NCBI GenBank assembly: GCA_030632625.1
Contig: DAOVUK010000017.1
Coordinates: forward strand, 1 to 15,336
Direction of reading: 5' to 3'
DNA length: 15,336 nucleotides
Source: Gammaproteobacteria bacterium
Lineage (GTDB): Bacteria > Pseudomonadota > Gammaproteobacteria > GRL18
Shown: one piece after another, positions 6,995 to 14,211 of the stretch
Position numbering within the stretch: the first letter of the stretch is position 1
How the letters are laid out: each line of letters begins with the position of its first letter
The notes under the pieces: model-generated
Seen by the model: only the letters and a program-made list of their open reading frames with translations
What the model was told of the DNA's origin: nothing
Database searches by the model: none
Position numbers and translations under genes: made by a program

Positions 6995-8032
6995 TTACAA
7001 GAAATCATCTTTATGGGCCGCATATGTCATGGCTTCTGCTTTGGCAATCATGCCCTGAGATAATAGCACCCTAAGGTTTTGATCCAGGGTTTGCATACCT
7101 ATATTCTGACCTGTTTGAATAGAAGAATACATCTGAGCGATCTTACCTTCACGGATCAGATTTCGGATCGCTGGTGTACCAATCATAATTTCATGAGCAG
7201 CGATACGACCGCCGCCATTTTTCTTCATCAATGTCTGGGAAATAACGGCACGTAATGACTCTGACAACATAGCACGCACCATATCTTTTTCTGCTGCCGG
7301 AAAGACATCAATGATACGATCAATGGTTTTAGCAGCTGAGCTGGTATGTAAAGTACCAAATACCAGATGGCCGGTTTCAGCCGCTGTGAGTGCCAGACGA
7401 ATGGTTTCCAGATCACGTAATTCGCCCACCAGAATGATATCCGGATCTTCACGTAATGCTGAGCGCAATGCTTCATTAAAGCCCAGAGTATCCCGATGCA
7501 CCTCGCGCTGATTAACCAGACATTTTTTACTTTCATGAACAAATTCTATTGGATCCTCAACGGTGAGAATATGTTCATAGATGGTATCATTTAAATGATC
7601 CATCATAGCAGCCAGAGTCGTTGACTTACCTGAACCTGTCGGGCCTGTGACCAGAACGATACCCCTTTTGTTATTACAAATATCTTTAAAGATAGCAGGA
7701 CAACCAAGCTCCTCAAGCGACAGTACATTAGAAGGAATGGTACGAAAAACAGCGCCGGCACCACGGTTCTGATTAAATGCATTAACCCTGAAGCGAGCCA
7801 GCCCGGGCACTTCAAATGAGAAATCGGTTTCCAGAAACTCCTCAAAGTCTTTACGCTGTTTATCATTCATAATATCATAGACCATATCATGCACTTCACG
7901 GTGTTCTAATGGCGGTACGTTCACGCGCCTGATATCACCATCGACTCGTATCATCGGTGGCAATCCTGCTGACAGATGCAAATCCGAGGCATTATTTTTG
8001 GTACTGAAGGCAAGTAGTTCTGTTATATCCAT
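6995..8032 (-). CDS. pilT: Type IV pilus retraction ATPase PilT
   Basis: PilT is the hexameric ATPase that drives pilus retraction and twitching. The 345 residues match the standard PilT length and carry MDITELLAF at the start, ASDLHLSAGLPPMIRVDGD, Walker A GPTGSGKST at about 130-138, the Asp box TVEDPIEFVHESKK, Walker B LVGELRDLETI, the His box TLHTSSAAKTIDRI, and the retraction motif AIRNLIREGK at about 288-297. All key residues are present. The ATG at 8032 has GAAG about 5 nt upstream. It is divergent from yggS and is followed by pilU, the usual pilTU order next to yggS-proC in many gammaproteobacteria. Confidence 0.97.
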   Translation of the reverse strand: MDITELLAFSTKNNASDLHLSAGLPPMIRVDGDIRRVNVPPLEHREVHDMVYDIMNDKQRKDFEEFLETDFSFEVPGLARFRVNAFNQNRGAGAVFRTIPSNVLSLEELGCPAIFKDICNNKRGIVLVTGPTGSGKSTTLAAMMDHLNDTIYEHILTVEDPIEFVHESKKCLVNQREVHRDTLGFNEALRSALREDPDIILVGELRDLETIRLALTAAETGHLVFGTLHTSSAAKTIDRIIDVFPAAEKDMVRAMLSESLRAVISQTLMKKNGGGRIAAHEIMIGTPAIRNLIREGKIAQMYSSIQTGQNIGMQTLDQNLRVLLSQGMIAKAEAMTYAAHKDDFL

Positions 8033-8051
8033 TTTTCTTCGCTATTCAATG

Positions 8052-8080
8052 ATTGTAATGCCCTTTAAACTGCGTTTTAA
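8052..8080 (-). promoter_or_regulatory. Possible sigma-70 promoter for pilT
   Basis: On the minus strand TTAAAA (plus 8075-8080) and TACAAT (plus 8052-8057) are separated by 17 bp. The -10 is good but the -35 is weak. The start would fall about 13 nt before the pilT ATG, giving a very short leader. No other candidate in the divergent gap is clearly better. Confidence 0.3.
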
Positions 8081-8114
8081 CTTAGGTTTTAACGATAGAT
8101 TTAAAAGACATACT

Positions 8115-8123
8115 TGTTATAAT
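8115..8123 (+). promoter_or_regulatory. Extended -10 promoter for yggS
   Basis: TGTTATAAT at 8115-8123 is a perfect extended -10 element (TGn plus TATAAT). The -35 position (8095-8100, ATAGAT) is poor, which is typical of extended -10 promoters. Transcription would begin near 8130, about 45 nt before the yggS ATG. Confidence 0.6.
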
Positions 8124-8174
8124 ATTTGCTGAAATCATCTTTTTTGCAACAATTTTTTATTAGTATAGACTAAA

Positions 8175-8864
8175 ATGAGCAATACAAGTAATCGATTAGA
8201 TCACATAAATCATCGTATTGAGCAGGCGTTCGTTAATAGCGGCCGTTCTTTCACCAGACCGGTGACTCTGCTTGCTGTCAGCAAGCGTCATTCCCTGGAT
8301 AAAATTCAGGCTCTGTATGAGCTGGGGCAAAGAAATTTTGGTGAAAGTTATCTGCAGGAAGCACTGAAAAAAATCAGCCAATGCCCCCATCCGGATATTA
8401 TCTGGCATTTTATCGGACCGATACAAGCCAATAAAACTAAAGAGATTGCCCGGCATTTTCACTGGGTTCATTCTGTAGACCGGATAAAAATAGCCCGTCG
8501 CCTGAGCTCGCAATACACAGGTACTTCAGCGCTTAATATTTGTTTACAGATCAATATCAGTCAGGAAGCCCAAAAATCAGGTTTTTCTACCAGTGAAATT
8601 TTTAGCGTCATAGTGGAAATTATTAAACTGCCTAATTTAGAGATTCGAGGTCTCATGGCAATTCCCAAACCAACAGATGATATTGCCCAGCAAAGAGCTG
8701 CCTTTGGTCAACTACGGGAACTTATGCAGCAGCTCAATCAGCAATTTAAGCTCAACATGGATACCCTCTCTATGGGCATGTCCAGTGATCTTGAAGCGGC
8801 AATTGCCGAAGGCGCGACCATTGTCCGGGTCGGCACCGCACTTTTTGGCCCAAGAGAGTATTAG
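8175..8864 (+). CDS. yggS: YggS family pyridoxal 5'-phosphate homeostasis protein
   Basis: This is a 229-residue single-domain TIM-barrel PLP-binding protein, with no known catalytic activity, that buffers PLP and affects amino-acid and vitamin B6 balance. The PLP lysine is K37 in LLAVSKRHS. Other family blocks are LGQRNFGESYLQEAL, WHFIGPIQANK, QINISQEAQKSGF, EIRGLMAIP and the phosphate-binding end SMGMSSDLEAAIAEGATIVRVG. The protein is complete and lacks any membrane segment. The gene begins a rightward cluster with proC and yggT, the standard neighbours; the yggS-proC-yggT linkage is conserved widely. Confidence 0.96.
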   Translation: MSNTSNRLDHINHRIEQAFVNSGRSFTRPVTLLAVSKRHSLDKIQALYELGQRNFGESYLQEALKKISQCPHPDIIWHFIGPIQANKTKEIARHFHWVHSVDRIKIARRLSSQYTGTSALNICLQINISQEAQKSGFSTSEIFSVIVEIIKLPNLEIRGLMAIPKPTDDIAQQRAAFGQLRELMQQLNQQFKLNMDTLSMGMSSDLEAAIAEGATIVRVGTALFGPREY

Positions 8865-8955
8865 GAGCTGTTGATCTTTCAGGCTGACACAACGAAGCCG
8901 GAACCATTTTAGACATTTTAATGGACAGATATTTATGATTCGAAGCACTATCACC

Positions 8956-8984
8956 TTATGACTCCCGTCAAACTGAGGTATAAT
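8956..8984 (+). promoter_or_regulatory. Probable proC promoter with inverted repeat over the -10
   Basis: TATAAT at 8979-8984 is a perfect -10 box with a weak -35 (TTATGA, 8956-8961) at 17-bp spacing. The -10 is flanked by a perfect 7-bp inverted repeat, AACTGAG at 8971-8977 and CTCAGTT at 8988-8994. The repeat could be an operator or simply a hairpin. Confidence 0.5.
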
Positions 8985-8998
8985 GCTCTCAGTTGATT

Positions 8999-9027
8999 GT
9001 TGGGGTTCGCTGGGGCTCACCGCCAAC
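8999..9027. repeat. Degenerate palindromic intergenic repeat upstream of proC
   Basis: GTTGG at 8999-9003 pairs with CCAAC at 9023-9027, and the enclosed GGTTCGCTGGGGCTCACCG extends the stem imperfectly. The unit followed by CTACG resembles the short GTTGGGTTTCGC-type palindromes that are scattered between genes in many proteobacteria. It lies in the leader of the predicted proC transcript. The rest of the 204-bp gap (8865-8955) holds nothing I can name. Confidence 0.45.
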
Positions 9028-9068
9028 CTACGCTAAATTTAAAGTAATTCTCTGGATATTGAAATTAA

Positions 9069-9932
9069 ATGATTAACAAAAAAATTGGTTTTATTGGTTC
9101 TGGTAATATGGCTTACAGTCTGGTTGGCGGCTTAACCACTACCGGGGTAGAGGGGAAAAATATCTGGGTCAGCGATCCAAATACAGAAAAAATGTTACAA
9201 ATGGCCAGTAATTTTAGTGTCAATCTGACCACTAGTAATACAGAACTGGTACAATCCGTTGATATTGTCATTCTTGCGGTCAAGCCGCAGCAATTAGCAC
9301 AGGTCTGCAGTGAAATTGCAAGCGCTGTCAGTCAGTCAAATCCCCTGCTCATCTCTATTGCTGCCGGTGTACTAAGCAAAGATATTGAACTCTGGCTCAA
9401 GCCGGAAAGCGAGCAGCAGACTGATACCAGTACGGCGCTGGTACGCTGCATGCCGAACACGCCGGCTCTGGTACAAAGTGGTGCCACAGCACTATTTGCC
9501 AATAAGCAGGTCAGTGATGAGCAAAAAACCCTGGCAGAATCTATTTTACGTGCTGCCGGGCTTACTCTCTGGCTGGACAACGAATCCGACATGGATGCAG
9601 TAACCGCCTTATCCGGCAGTGGCCCGGCTTATTTTTTTCTGGTCATTGAAGCCATTGAAAAAGCGGGGATGCAACTGGGTCTGGATGAAAAAACAGCCCA
9701 TTTACTGGCCATTCAAACGGCCTTCGGCGCCTCCAAAATGGCTCTGGAAAGTAATGATTCCCCTGAAACCCTGAGAAAGAAAGTGACCTCACCCGGCGGC
9801 ACAACTGAAAAAGCCATCGCTATATTACAGGACGGCCAGTTAGAAGCTCTGTTTGCTAAAGCATTAGCAGGGGCAAAAGCCCGCTCTATTGAGTTAGCAC
9901 AAATTTTAGGCAGTACATCTGTAAACAACTAA
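9069..9932 (+). CDS. proC: Pyrroline-5-carboxylate reductase ProC
   Basis: ProC reduces pyrroline-5-carboxylate to proline with NAD(P)H, the last step of proline synthesis. The 287 residues include the N-terminal Rossmann loop IGFIGSGNMAYSLVGGL, AVKPQQLAQV, ISIAAGV, MPNTPALV, GSGPAYFFLVIEA and VTSPGGTTEKAI, the latter two forming the substrate site and dimerisation domain. A stretch near residues 116-124 (KPESEQQTD) makes the loop before RCMPNTP slightly longer than usual. The gene is complete. Its own promoter appears to lie in the 204-bp gap after yggS, and yggT follows by 29 bp. Confidence 0.96.
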   Translation: MINKKIGFIGSGNMAYSLVGGLTTTGVEGKNIWVSDPNTEKMLQMASNFSVNLTTSNTELVQSVDIVILAVKPQQLAQVCSEIASAVSQSNPLLISIAAGVLSKDIELWLKPESEQQTDTSTALVRCMPNTPALVQSGATALFANKQVSDEQKTLAESILRAAGLTLWLDNESDMDAVTALSGSGPAYFFLVIEAIEKAGMQLGLDEKTAHLLAIQTAFGASKMALESNDSPETLRKKVTSPGGTTEKAIAILQDGQLEALFAKALAGAKARSIELAQILGSTSVNN

Positions 9933-9961
9933 GTGAATGAATACCCTTAAGGAAATGAGGA

Positions 9962-10513
9962 ATGGATAACTTTTTAGTCAACGCAGGCAGCTACTTATTA
10001 AGTACGCTATTTGGTCTTTATATCATAATTGTCTTACTGCGTTTTCTATTACAACTGGTTCGGGCTGATTTTTATAATCCGCTATCCCAGTTTATTGTCA
10101 AAGCCACAACACCCGTTTTAAACCCTGTCCGGCGAATTATTCCCGGCTTGTTCGGTATCGATATTGCTTCAATATTATTAGCCTATTTTCTTCAGTATAT
10201 AGAAAACATTTTACTGTTTGCCATAAAAGGATTTTCTGTCAATCCTGTTTTTCTACTGTGGTATAGTATCGGTTCACTATTAACTTTACTATTGTACATC
10301 TATTTTTTTGCCATTATTGTTCAGATCATCATCAGCTGGGTAAGCCCCGGCACTTATAATCCTGCAACGGCTTTAATTCATCATATCACCGAGCCGGTTA
10401 TGCGTCCTGCACGTAAAATTCTGCCGCCATTTTCCGGCCTGGATCTGTCCCCTATTCTTGTCTTTGTTGTATTAAACCTGTTAATTATGTTTGTACCGGT
10501 TATATTTGGCTAA
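9962..10513 (+). CDS. yggT: YggT family membrane protein
   Basis: This 183-residue integral membrane protein consists of two copies of the YggT unit: a hydrophobic helix, a short amphipathic turn, then a second helix. The repeated signature is visible as YNPLSQFIVKATTPVLNPVR in the first half and YNPATALIHHITEPVMRPAR in the second, each followed by I-P-G/P and a hydrophobic stretch. About four membrane helices are expected. The function is not established; links to osmotic shock and to cell division or chloroplast nucleoid distribution have been reported for relatives. A good AAGGA lies 8 nt before the ATG. It follows proC closely and is probably co-transcribed. Confidence 0.94.
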   Translation: MDNFLVNAGSYLLSTLFGLYIIIVLLRFLLQLVRADFYNPLSQFIVKATTPVLNPVRRIIPGLFGIDIASILLAYFLQYIENILLFAIKGFSVNPVFLLWYSIGSLLTLLLYIYFFAIIVQIIISWVSPGTYNPATALIHHITEPVMRPARKILPPFSGLDLSPILVFVVLNLLIMFVPVIFG

Positions 10514-10517
10514 CAAT

Positions 10518-10546
10518 TTGACAGTTATCACATTTTTTCTCAGAAT
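10518..10546 (+). promoter_or_regulatory. Possible promoter for the dynamin-like gene
   Basis: A perfect -35 box TTGACA (10518-10523) is followed 17 bp later by CAGAAT (10541-10546), a 4/6 match to the -10. An alternative is the extended -10 TGCTATCCT at 10550-10558. Either would place the transcript start downstream of the TTG at 10549, supporting ATG 10621 as the real start. Confidence 0.45.
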
Positions 10547-10620
10547 CTTTGCTATCCTTATGGGTGTCTTTGTCTAACCATGACAATTCCTGTTTAACAG
10601 ACCCAAAAGAAGATAATACT

Positions 10621-12603
10621 ATGACAACTGATAACTTTTTCGAAAATATTCATGTCTATGGGAAATGGAAAAGTGACCTGGTCAATGCCATTGAAGAATT
10701 TCAGAACTGGCTGGATGTGACTGGACTTGAAGAAAGTGAACAGAGTCTGAAAATATATGAGACACTGCAGACGTTAAAGCATGATCGTATTACTCTGGCT
10801 TTTGTTGGTGAGTTCTCCAGGGGCAAAACAGAGCTTATCAATGCCATCTTCTTTTCTCAGTTCAAGCGTCGCCTGCTGCCCAGTGACGCAGGCCGGACAA
10901 CCATGTGTCCGACTGAGCTGTTTTATGATATCGATGAACCCATGCCCTACATGCGCCTCTTGCCGATTGAAAGCCGTATGGAAGATACCAGTCTTTCAGA
11001 ACACAAAGAAAATGCCCTTAACTGGACTCATATTCAGCTTGATATTTCCTCTCCTGCCAGTATGGCCAGTTCCTTTGCGCAAATAACCAATACCAAAAAA
11101 GTTAAAGCAGTTGACGCTAAACGTCTGGGCTTATATGACATTATCACCGACGATAATGGCACGGAGTTATCAGCTGATGAAATTGTTGAGATTCCTATGT
11201 GGCGTCATGCTTTAATCAATTTTCCCCATCCTTTTTTGGAACAGGGACTGACAATTTTAGACACACCAGGATTAAATTCTTTAGGAAATGAACCTGAACT
11301 GACGATTAATATGCTGCCCAATGCCCAGGCTGCTATTTTTGTACTCGCTGCTGACACCGGCGTAACGCGATCAGACATGGATATCTGGCGCCGCCATTTA
11401 AAAAGTTTTCGACGTAATCACAATAGCGGTTTAGTCATAGCGCTGAATAAAATCGATACCCTCTGGGATGATTTAAAAAGTGAAGATGAAATCAGGGATA
11501 GCATTCAGAGGCAGTGTACTGAAACCTCCAAAACTCTTGGCATTGCAAGCAAACGGGTGTTTGCAGTTTCTGCCCAGAAAGGTTTAATTGGACGGGTTAA
11601 AAATGATGCAAAACTGGTCAAGGCCAGTAATCTGGCCGCCATGGAAAATGTTTTATCTAATGAGATTCTGCCGCAGAAAGAACTTCTGGTACGCAATACA
11701 CTCATTGCCGATATCAATGAAATGATGCAGGAGTCAAAAAGCATTTTATTAGGCCAGTTTAATGTTAAGAAAAAATCCATTCAAACCTTCAGTGGTCTGA
11801 GTGGTAAAAATGAAAATATGATCCAGGTTCTATTAGAAAAAACCCGTGAAGAGCAGACAATTTATCACCGCAATGCTGAAAGCCTGCAATCCAGTCGTCA
11901 AATATTGTCCGGACAGCATAAGCGTTTAAAAACCATTATCGATCTGGATAGATTAGATCAACAGGTTAACGAAGCCCGTAAATCCATGAAGGGCAGCTGG
12001 ACCACCAATGGTATGAAAAGAGCAATGAAAACTCTTTTTGATGGCATTAGTGGTACGATGGTTGAAGCCGCAAAACAAGCTGATTTAACCAATCGACTGG
12101 TTAAATCTATTTATAATCGTTTTCAAAATGAAAATGAAGATGCTGAAGTTAAAGCCAAACTATTTTCCATTGCATCTTACAAACAGGAAATAGACGCACT
12201 TTATCTGGATGCTGAAGAATATCGAACCAGTGTTTATTCCACCATGACTGAGCAAAATTTTGTGATAAAAAAATTCTTTATTTCACTGGTAAGTCGGGCA
12301 AGAAACCTTTATTACCAGTTAAATAAAGATGCTGATGACTGGGGCAGACGCGCGCTAACCCCCCTTATTCGACAGGTCAAAGCCCATAAAAAAGAGCTGA
12401 AATTTCGTTTGGAACAACTGAAAAAGGCAGGCATGTCACGAGATACTATTACTGATCGTGTCGCCAGTCTGAAACTAGAAGCGAAAGGTCTGCAGAAACA
12501 GATCTTCGATGTCAATAAAATGCTCACGACCATTAATAGCCCGATGCCTGCTATTGCCCTTGAAAAAAAGATGCCTGATAATGTCACGGCAATACGGGCT
12601 TAA
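10621..12603 (+). CDS. Dynamin-family large GTPase
   Basis: This 660-residue protein (counted from ATG 10621) has a full GTPase domain of bacterial dynamin type: P-loop GEFSRGKT at 63-70, G2 GRTTMCPTE at 91-99, G3 DTPGLNSLGNEPE from 214, G4 NKID at 276-279 and probable G5 SAQKG at 317-321. The remaining 320 residues are largely helical and charged, with coiled-coil potential (about 385-450 and 600-650), as in dynamin stalks. I see no transmembrane anchor; FVIKKFFISLVSRARNLYYQL near 545 could be an amphipathic membrane-touching helix. Such proteins remodel membranes or act in chromosome partitioning (E. coli CrfC is one distant model), but the role here is unknown. The reading frame stays open upstream to TTG 10549; the ATG is preferred because AGAAG precedes it and a promoter overlaps the extra codons. 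Confidence 0.88.
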   Translation: MTTDNFFENIHVYGKWKSDLVNAIEEFQNWLDVTGLEESEQSLKIYETLQTLKHDRITLAFVGEFSRGKTELINAIFFSQFKRRLLPSDAGRTTMCPTELFYDIDEPMPYMRLLPIESRMEDTSLSEHKENALNWTHIQLDISSPASMASSFAQITNTKKVKAVDAKRLGLYDIITDDNGTELSADEIVEIPMWRHALINFPHPFLEQGLTILDTPGLNSLGNEPELTINMLPNAQAAIFVLAADTGVTRSDMDIWRRHLKSFRRNHNSGLVIALNKIDTLWDDLKSEDEIRDSIQRQCTETSKTLGIASKRVFAVSAQKGLIGRVKNDAKLVKASNLAAMENVLSNEILPQKELLVRNTLIADINEMMQESKSILLGQFNVKKKSIQTFSGLSGKNENMIQVLLEKTREEQTIYHRNAESLQSSRQILSGQHKRLKTIIDLDRLDQQVNEARKSMKGSWTTNGMKRAMKTLFDGISGTMVEAAKQADLTNRLVKSIYNRFQNENEDAEVKAKLFSIASYKQEIDALYLDAEEYRTSVYSTMTEQNFVIKKFFISLVSRARNLYYQLNKDADDWGRRALTPLIRQVKAHKKELKFRLEQLKKAGMSRDTITDRVASLKLEAKGLQKQIFDVNKMLTTINSPMPAIALEKKMPDNVTAIRA

Positions 12604-12629
12604 TGGTAACTATTCAGCGTGTTTAAATA

Positions 12630-13067
12630 ATGATTGGCTTGATTCAACGGGTCAGCTGGGCAAAAGTTGAAGTTGAACAACAGCTTATTGCTCAAATTGA
12701 GCAGGGAATTCTTGTTCTGGTGGGCATGGAAAAAGAGGATCAGCCAGCTCAGGCTGACAAACTATTACAGCGCCTGCTCAATTACCGTATTTTTGCAGAT
12801 GATGATGACAAAATGAATTTAAGTGTTACAGACATTCATGGCGGCCTGCTTCTGGTACCACAATTTACTCTTGCAGCAAATACCAAAAAAGGTCTGCGCC
12901 CGAGTTTTAGTTCCGCCAAACCACCCTCAGAAGCTGAATCACTTTTCCTTTACCTTCTCAATCAGGCAAAAAATCAATATACTATCGTTGAGTCCGGCCA
13001 GTTTGGAGCCGATATGAAAGTATCATTGCTGAATGACGGACCGGTTACTTTTTCAATAACAGTTTAA
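12630..13067 (+). CDS. dtd: D-aminoacyl-tRNA deacylase
   Basis: Dtd removes D-amino acids (and glycine from tRNA-Ala) from mischarged tRNAs, a proofreading step in translation. The 145 residues match the standard length. The cross-subunit Gly-cisPro motif is present (NDGPVTFSITV, G137-P138) along with MIGLIQRVSWAKVEV, NYRIFADDDDKMNLSV and KKGLRPSFSSA. The usual SQFTL active-site segment reads PQFTL, with Pro at position 77, while Q78, F79 and T80 are kept. The gene starts 26 bp after the dynamin-like gene and is likely in the same transcript. Confidence 0.95.
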   Translation: MIGLIQRVSWAKVEVEQQLIAQIEQGILVLVGMEKEDQPAQADKLLQRLLNYRIFADDDDKMNLSVTDIHGGLLLVPQFTLAANTKKGLRPSFSSAKPPSEAESLFLYLLNQAKNQYTIVESGQFGADMKVSLLNDGPVTFSITV

Positions 13068-13123
13068 CCTTTTGTCATAAAAAGCGAATCGCTGTCATTC
13101 CCTATTTTTTTGAGAATTTTAGT

Positions 13124-13738
13124 ATGAAGCAACAACAATCTTTTTTATCCCGGATTTTTCTATCCCTGTTATTAATAGTATTCACTATTTTTTTAATTCC
13201 GGCCTGCACCCAACAAAAGCCTAATACGCCGCAAACAGTCGCTCAGGCATTCTGGACCGCCACGCTAAAGGGCGATACAGAAACAGCAAAACAGTTGTTA
13301 ACACCTCAAAGCCGTGCACATTTTAAAGTTATTCTGCACAACCAGAAAGACTTTGTCGAATTAGGTGAACAAAGCATCACCACAACCCATGCTGAAATAT
13401 TAACTCAGATAACACGACATAAAGATAATCAACAAAATAAAACCGCCTTACGCACGATTCTGATTAACCACAATGGTCAATGGCTGGTCGATTTTGATAA
13501 AACCCGTGATTCTATGCTGGGCAGTGAATTGCAGTCTGTCATTGAGCAATTATCAAATACCATGAGAGAAACCATCGACAAAGGAGTCAAAGTCATGGGT
13601 GAGTCAGTTAAAGAAGAACTGCAGCAAATGGAACGCTCCCTGCAGGATGCATTAGATGATCTGAATCAGGAAATTGAAAAACAAGAACAGCAGAAAAAGA
13701 AACAGCAATCATACACACAACCATCTGACACTATATAA
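13124..13738 (+). CDS. Predicted lipoprotein with NTF2-like (DUF4878-type) domain
   Basis: A 204-residue protein starting with a basic N-terminus, a hydrophobic core (11-25) and a lipobox-like LIPAC with Cys28. It is therefore probably a lipid-anchored envelope protein, although Pro at -2 is unusual. Residues about 36-130 (TPQTVAQAFWTATLKGDTETA, then NHNGQWLVDFDKT) resemble the small NTF2-like fold of DUF4878 proteins. The end, from about 145, is a charged helix with coiled-coil character (VKEELQQMERSLQDALDDL, then EIEKQEQQKKKQQ). The gene has a GAGA about 10 nt before the ATG and follows dtd by 56 bp. Its function is unknown. Confidence 0.75.
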   Translation: MKQQQSFLSRIFLSLLLIVFTIFLIPACTQQKPNTPQTVAQAFWTATLKGDTETAKQLLTPQSRAHFKVILHNQKDFVELGEQSITTTHAEILTQITRHKDNQQNKTALRTILINHNGQWLVDFDKTRDSMLGSELQSVIEQLSNTMRETIDKGVKVMGESVKEELQQMERSLQDALDDLNQEIEKQEQQKKKQQSYTQPSDTI

Positions 13739-13841
13739 GAAGTGATATTTATATTTAAACGCCAGAAAAACAGTTCTTCACAAATTTACGCACTTTTCCA
13801 AATATCAGCAAAACCACCGAAGCGGTAATTAAAAAGAATGA

Positions 13842-13949
13842 GGTGGCGCTCGAAAGTGGTGTATTTAAAAGCCGGAAGTTGGTCAGGTGTCGTTTACCTT
13901 GCCAGCCCATCAAATCATCCGTTTCCAGCACCACATTTCGAGCACCACC
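13842..13949. repeat. Hairpin of about 108 nt present only in the left arm
   Basis: The 20-nt arm 13842-13861 (GGTGGCGCTCGAAAGTGGTG) and the 21-nt arm 13929-13949 are complementary except for one substitution and one extra base. On the + strand the hairpin is followed by CCCTTTCTTTTTT, so it could terminate transcription from the lipoprotein gene. A smaller imperfect stem (AGGT/ACCT with TGG/CCA on the minus strand) lies in the loop. The corresponding place in the right arm has no such sequence. Confidence 0.7.
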
Positions 13950-13962
13950 CCTTTCTTTTTTC

Positions 13963-14136
13963 GGGACTGACCAAATAGAGTAATTCATCTTTACACTTGT
14001 AGGGGCGAATTCATTCGCCTGGATGTGAGTCTACAATCCCGCAAGGCGAATGAATTCGCCCCTACATATGATAGGCATTCTTTAAAGAACATGAATATAA
14101 AGTGTAAAGCAGTTTGGTCAGTCCCCTTTTTTCTTT
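13963..14136 (+). terminator. Possible terminator formed by the inner palindrome arms
   Basis: GGGACTGACCAAA (13963-13975) pairs with TTTGGTCAGTCCC (14113-14125), and the latter is followed directly by CTTTTTTCTTT (14126-14136). This is the order stem then T tract expected of a rho-independent terminator for rightward transcription. The loop is long (about 137 nt) but contains other strong stems that would bring the arms together. Confidence 0.4.
13998..14066. mobile_element. Small perfect palindromic element, MITE-like
   Basis: Bases 13998-14020 (TGTAGGGGCGAATTC...GCCT) and 14044-14066 are perfect reverse complements over 23 bp, with a 23-nt loop. The GTAGGGGCGAATTCATTCGC motif is, from memory, a widely scattered short palindromic repeat in several bacterial phyla. 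It sits close to the centre of the larger palindrome. No transposase and no clear target duplication are visible. Confidence 0.65.
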
Positions 14137-14211
14137 ATCAAAATTTCCGCTTTGGTAGTAAACCGACAAAAGCATGCAAAACTGTGAAGAACAAAAAAAC
14201 TTTGATCTGGC

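Noticed and set aside
8865..8940. Remnant of an insertion sequence after yggS
   Set aside because: The start (GGAGCTGTTGATCTTTC) vaguely recalls a transposon end, but there is no matching inverted end, target duplication or transposase fragment nearby.
10549..10620. An upstream TTG start adding 24 residues to the dynamin-like protein
   Set aside because: The extra residues show no family pattern, no ribosome site precedes the TTG, and a TTGACA promoter overlaps this region.
13842..13949. Integron attC site
   Set aside because: The hairpin lacks the RYYYAAC/GTTRRRY core pair, and no integrase or cassette array is nearby.
13755..13988. A 77-codon minus-strand open frame with a hydrophobic C-terminal helix and basic end, a little like a sorting signal
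   Set aside because: It lies wholly inside the large palindrome, its start codon and WSVPKKE segment come from repeat DNA, and no family pattern is recognisable. The hydrophobic stretch corresponds to an AT-rich palindrome arm.
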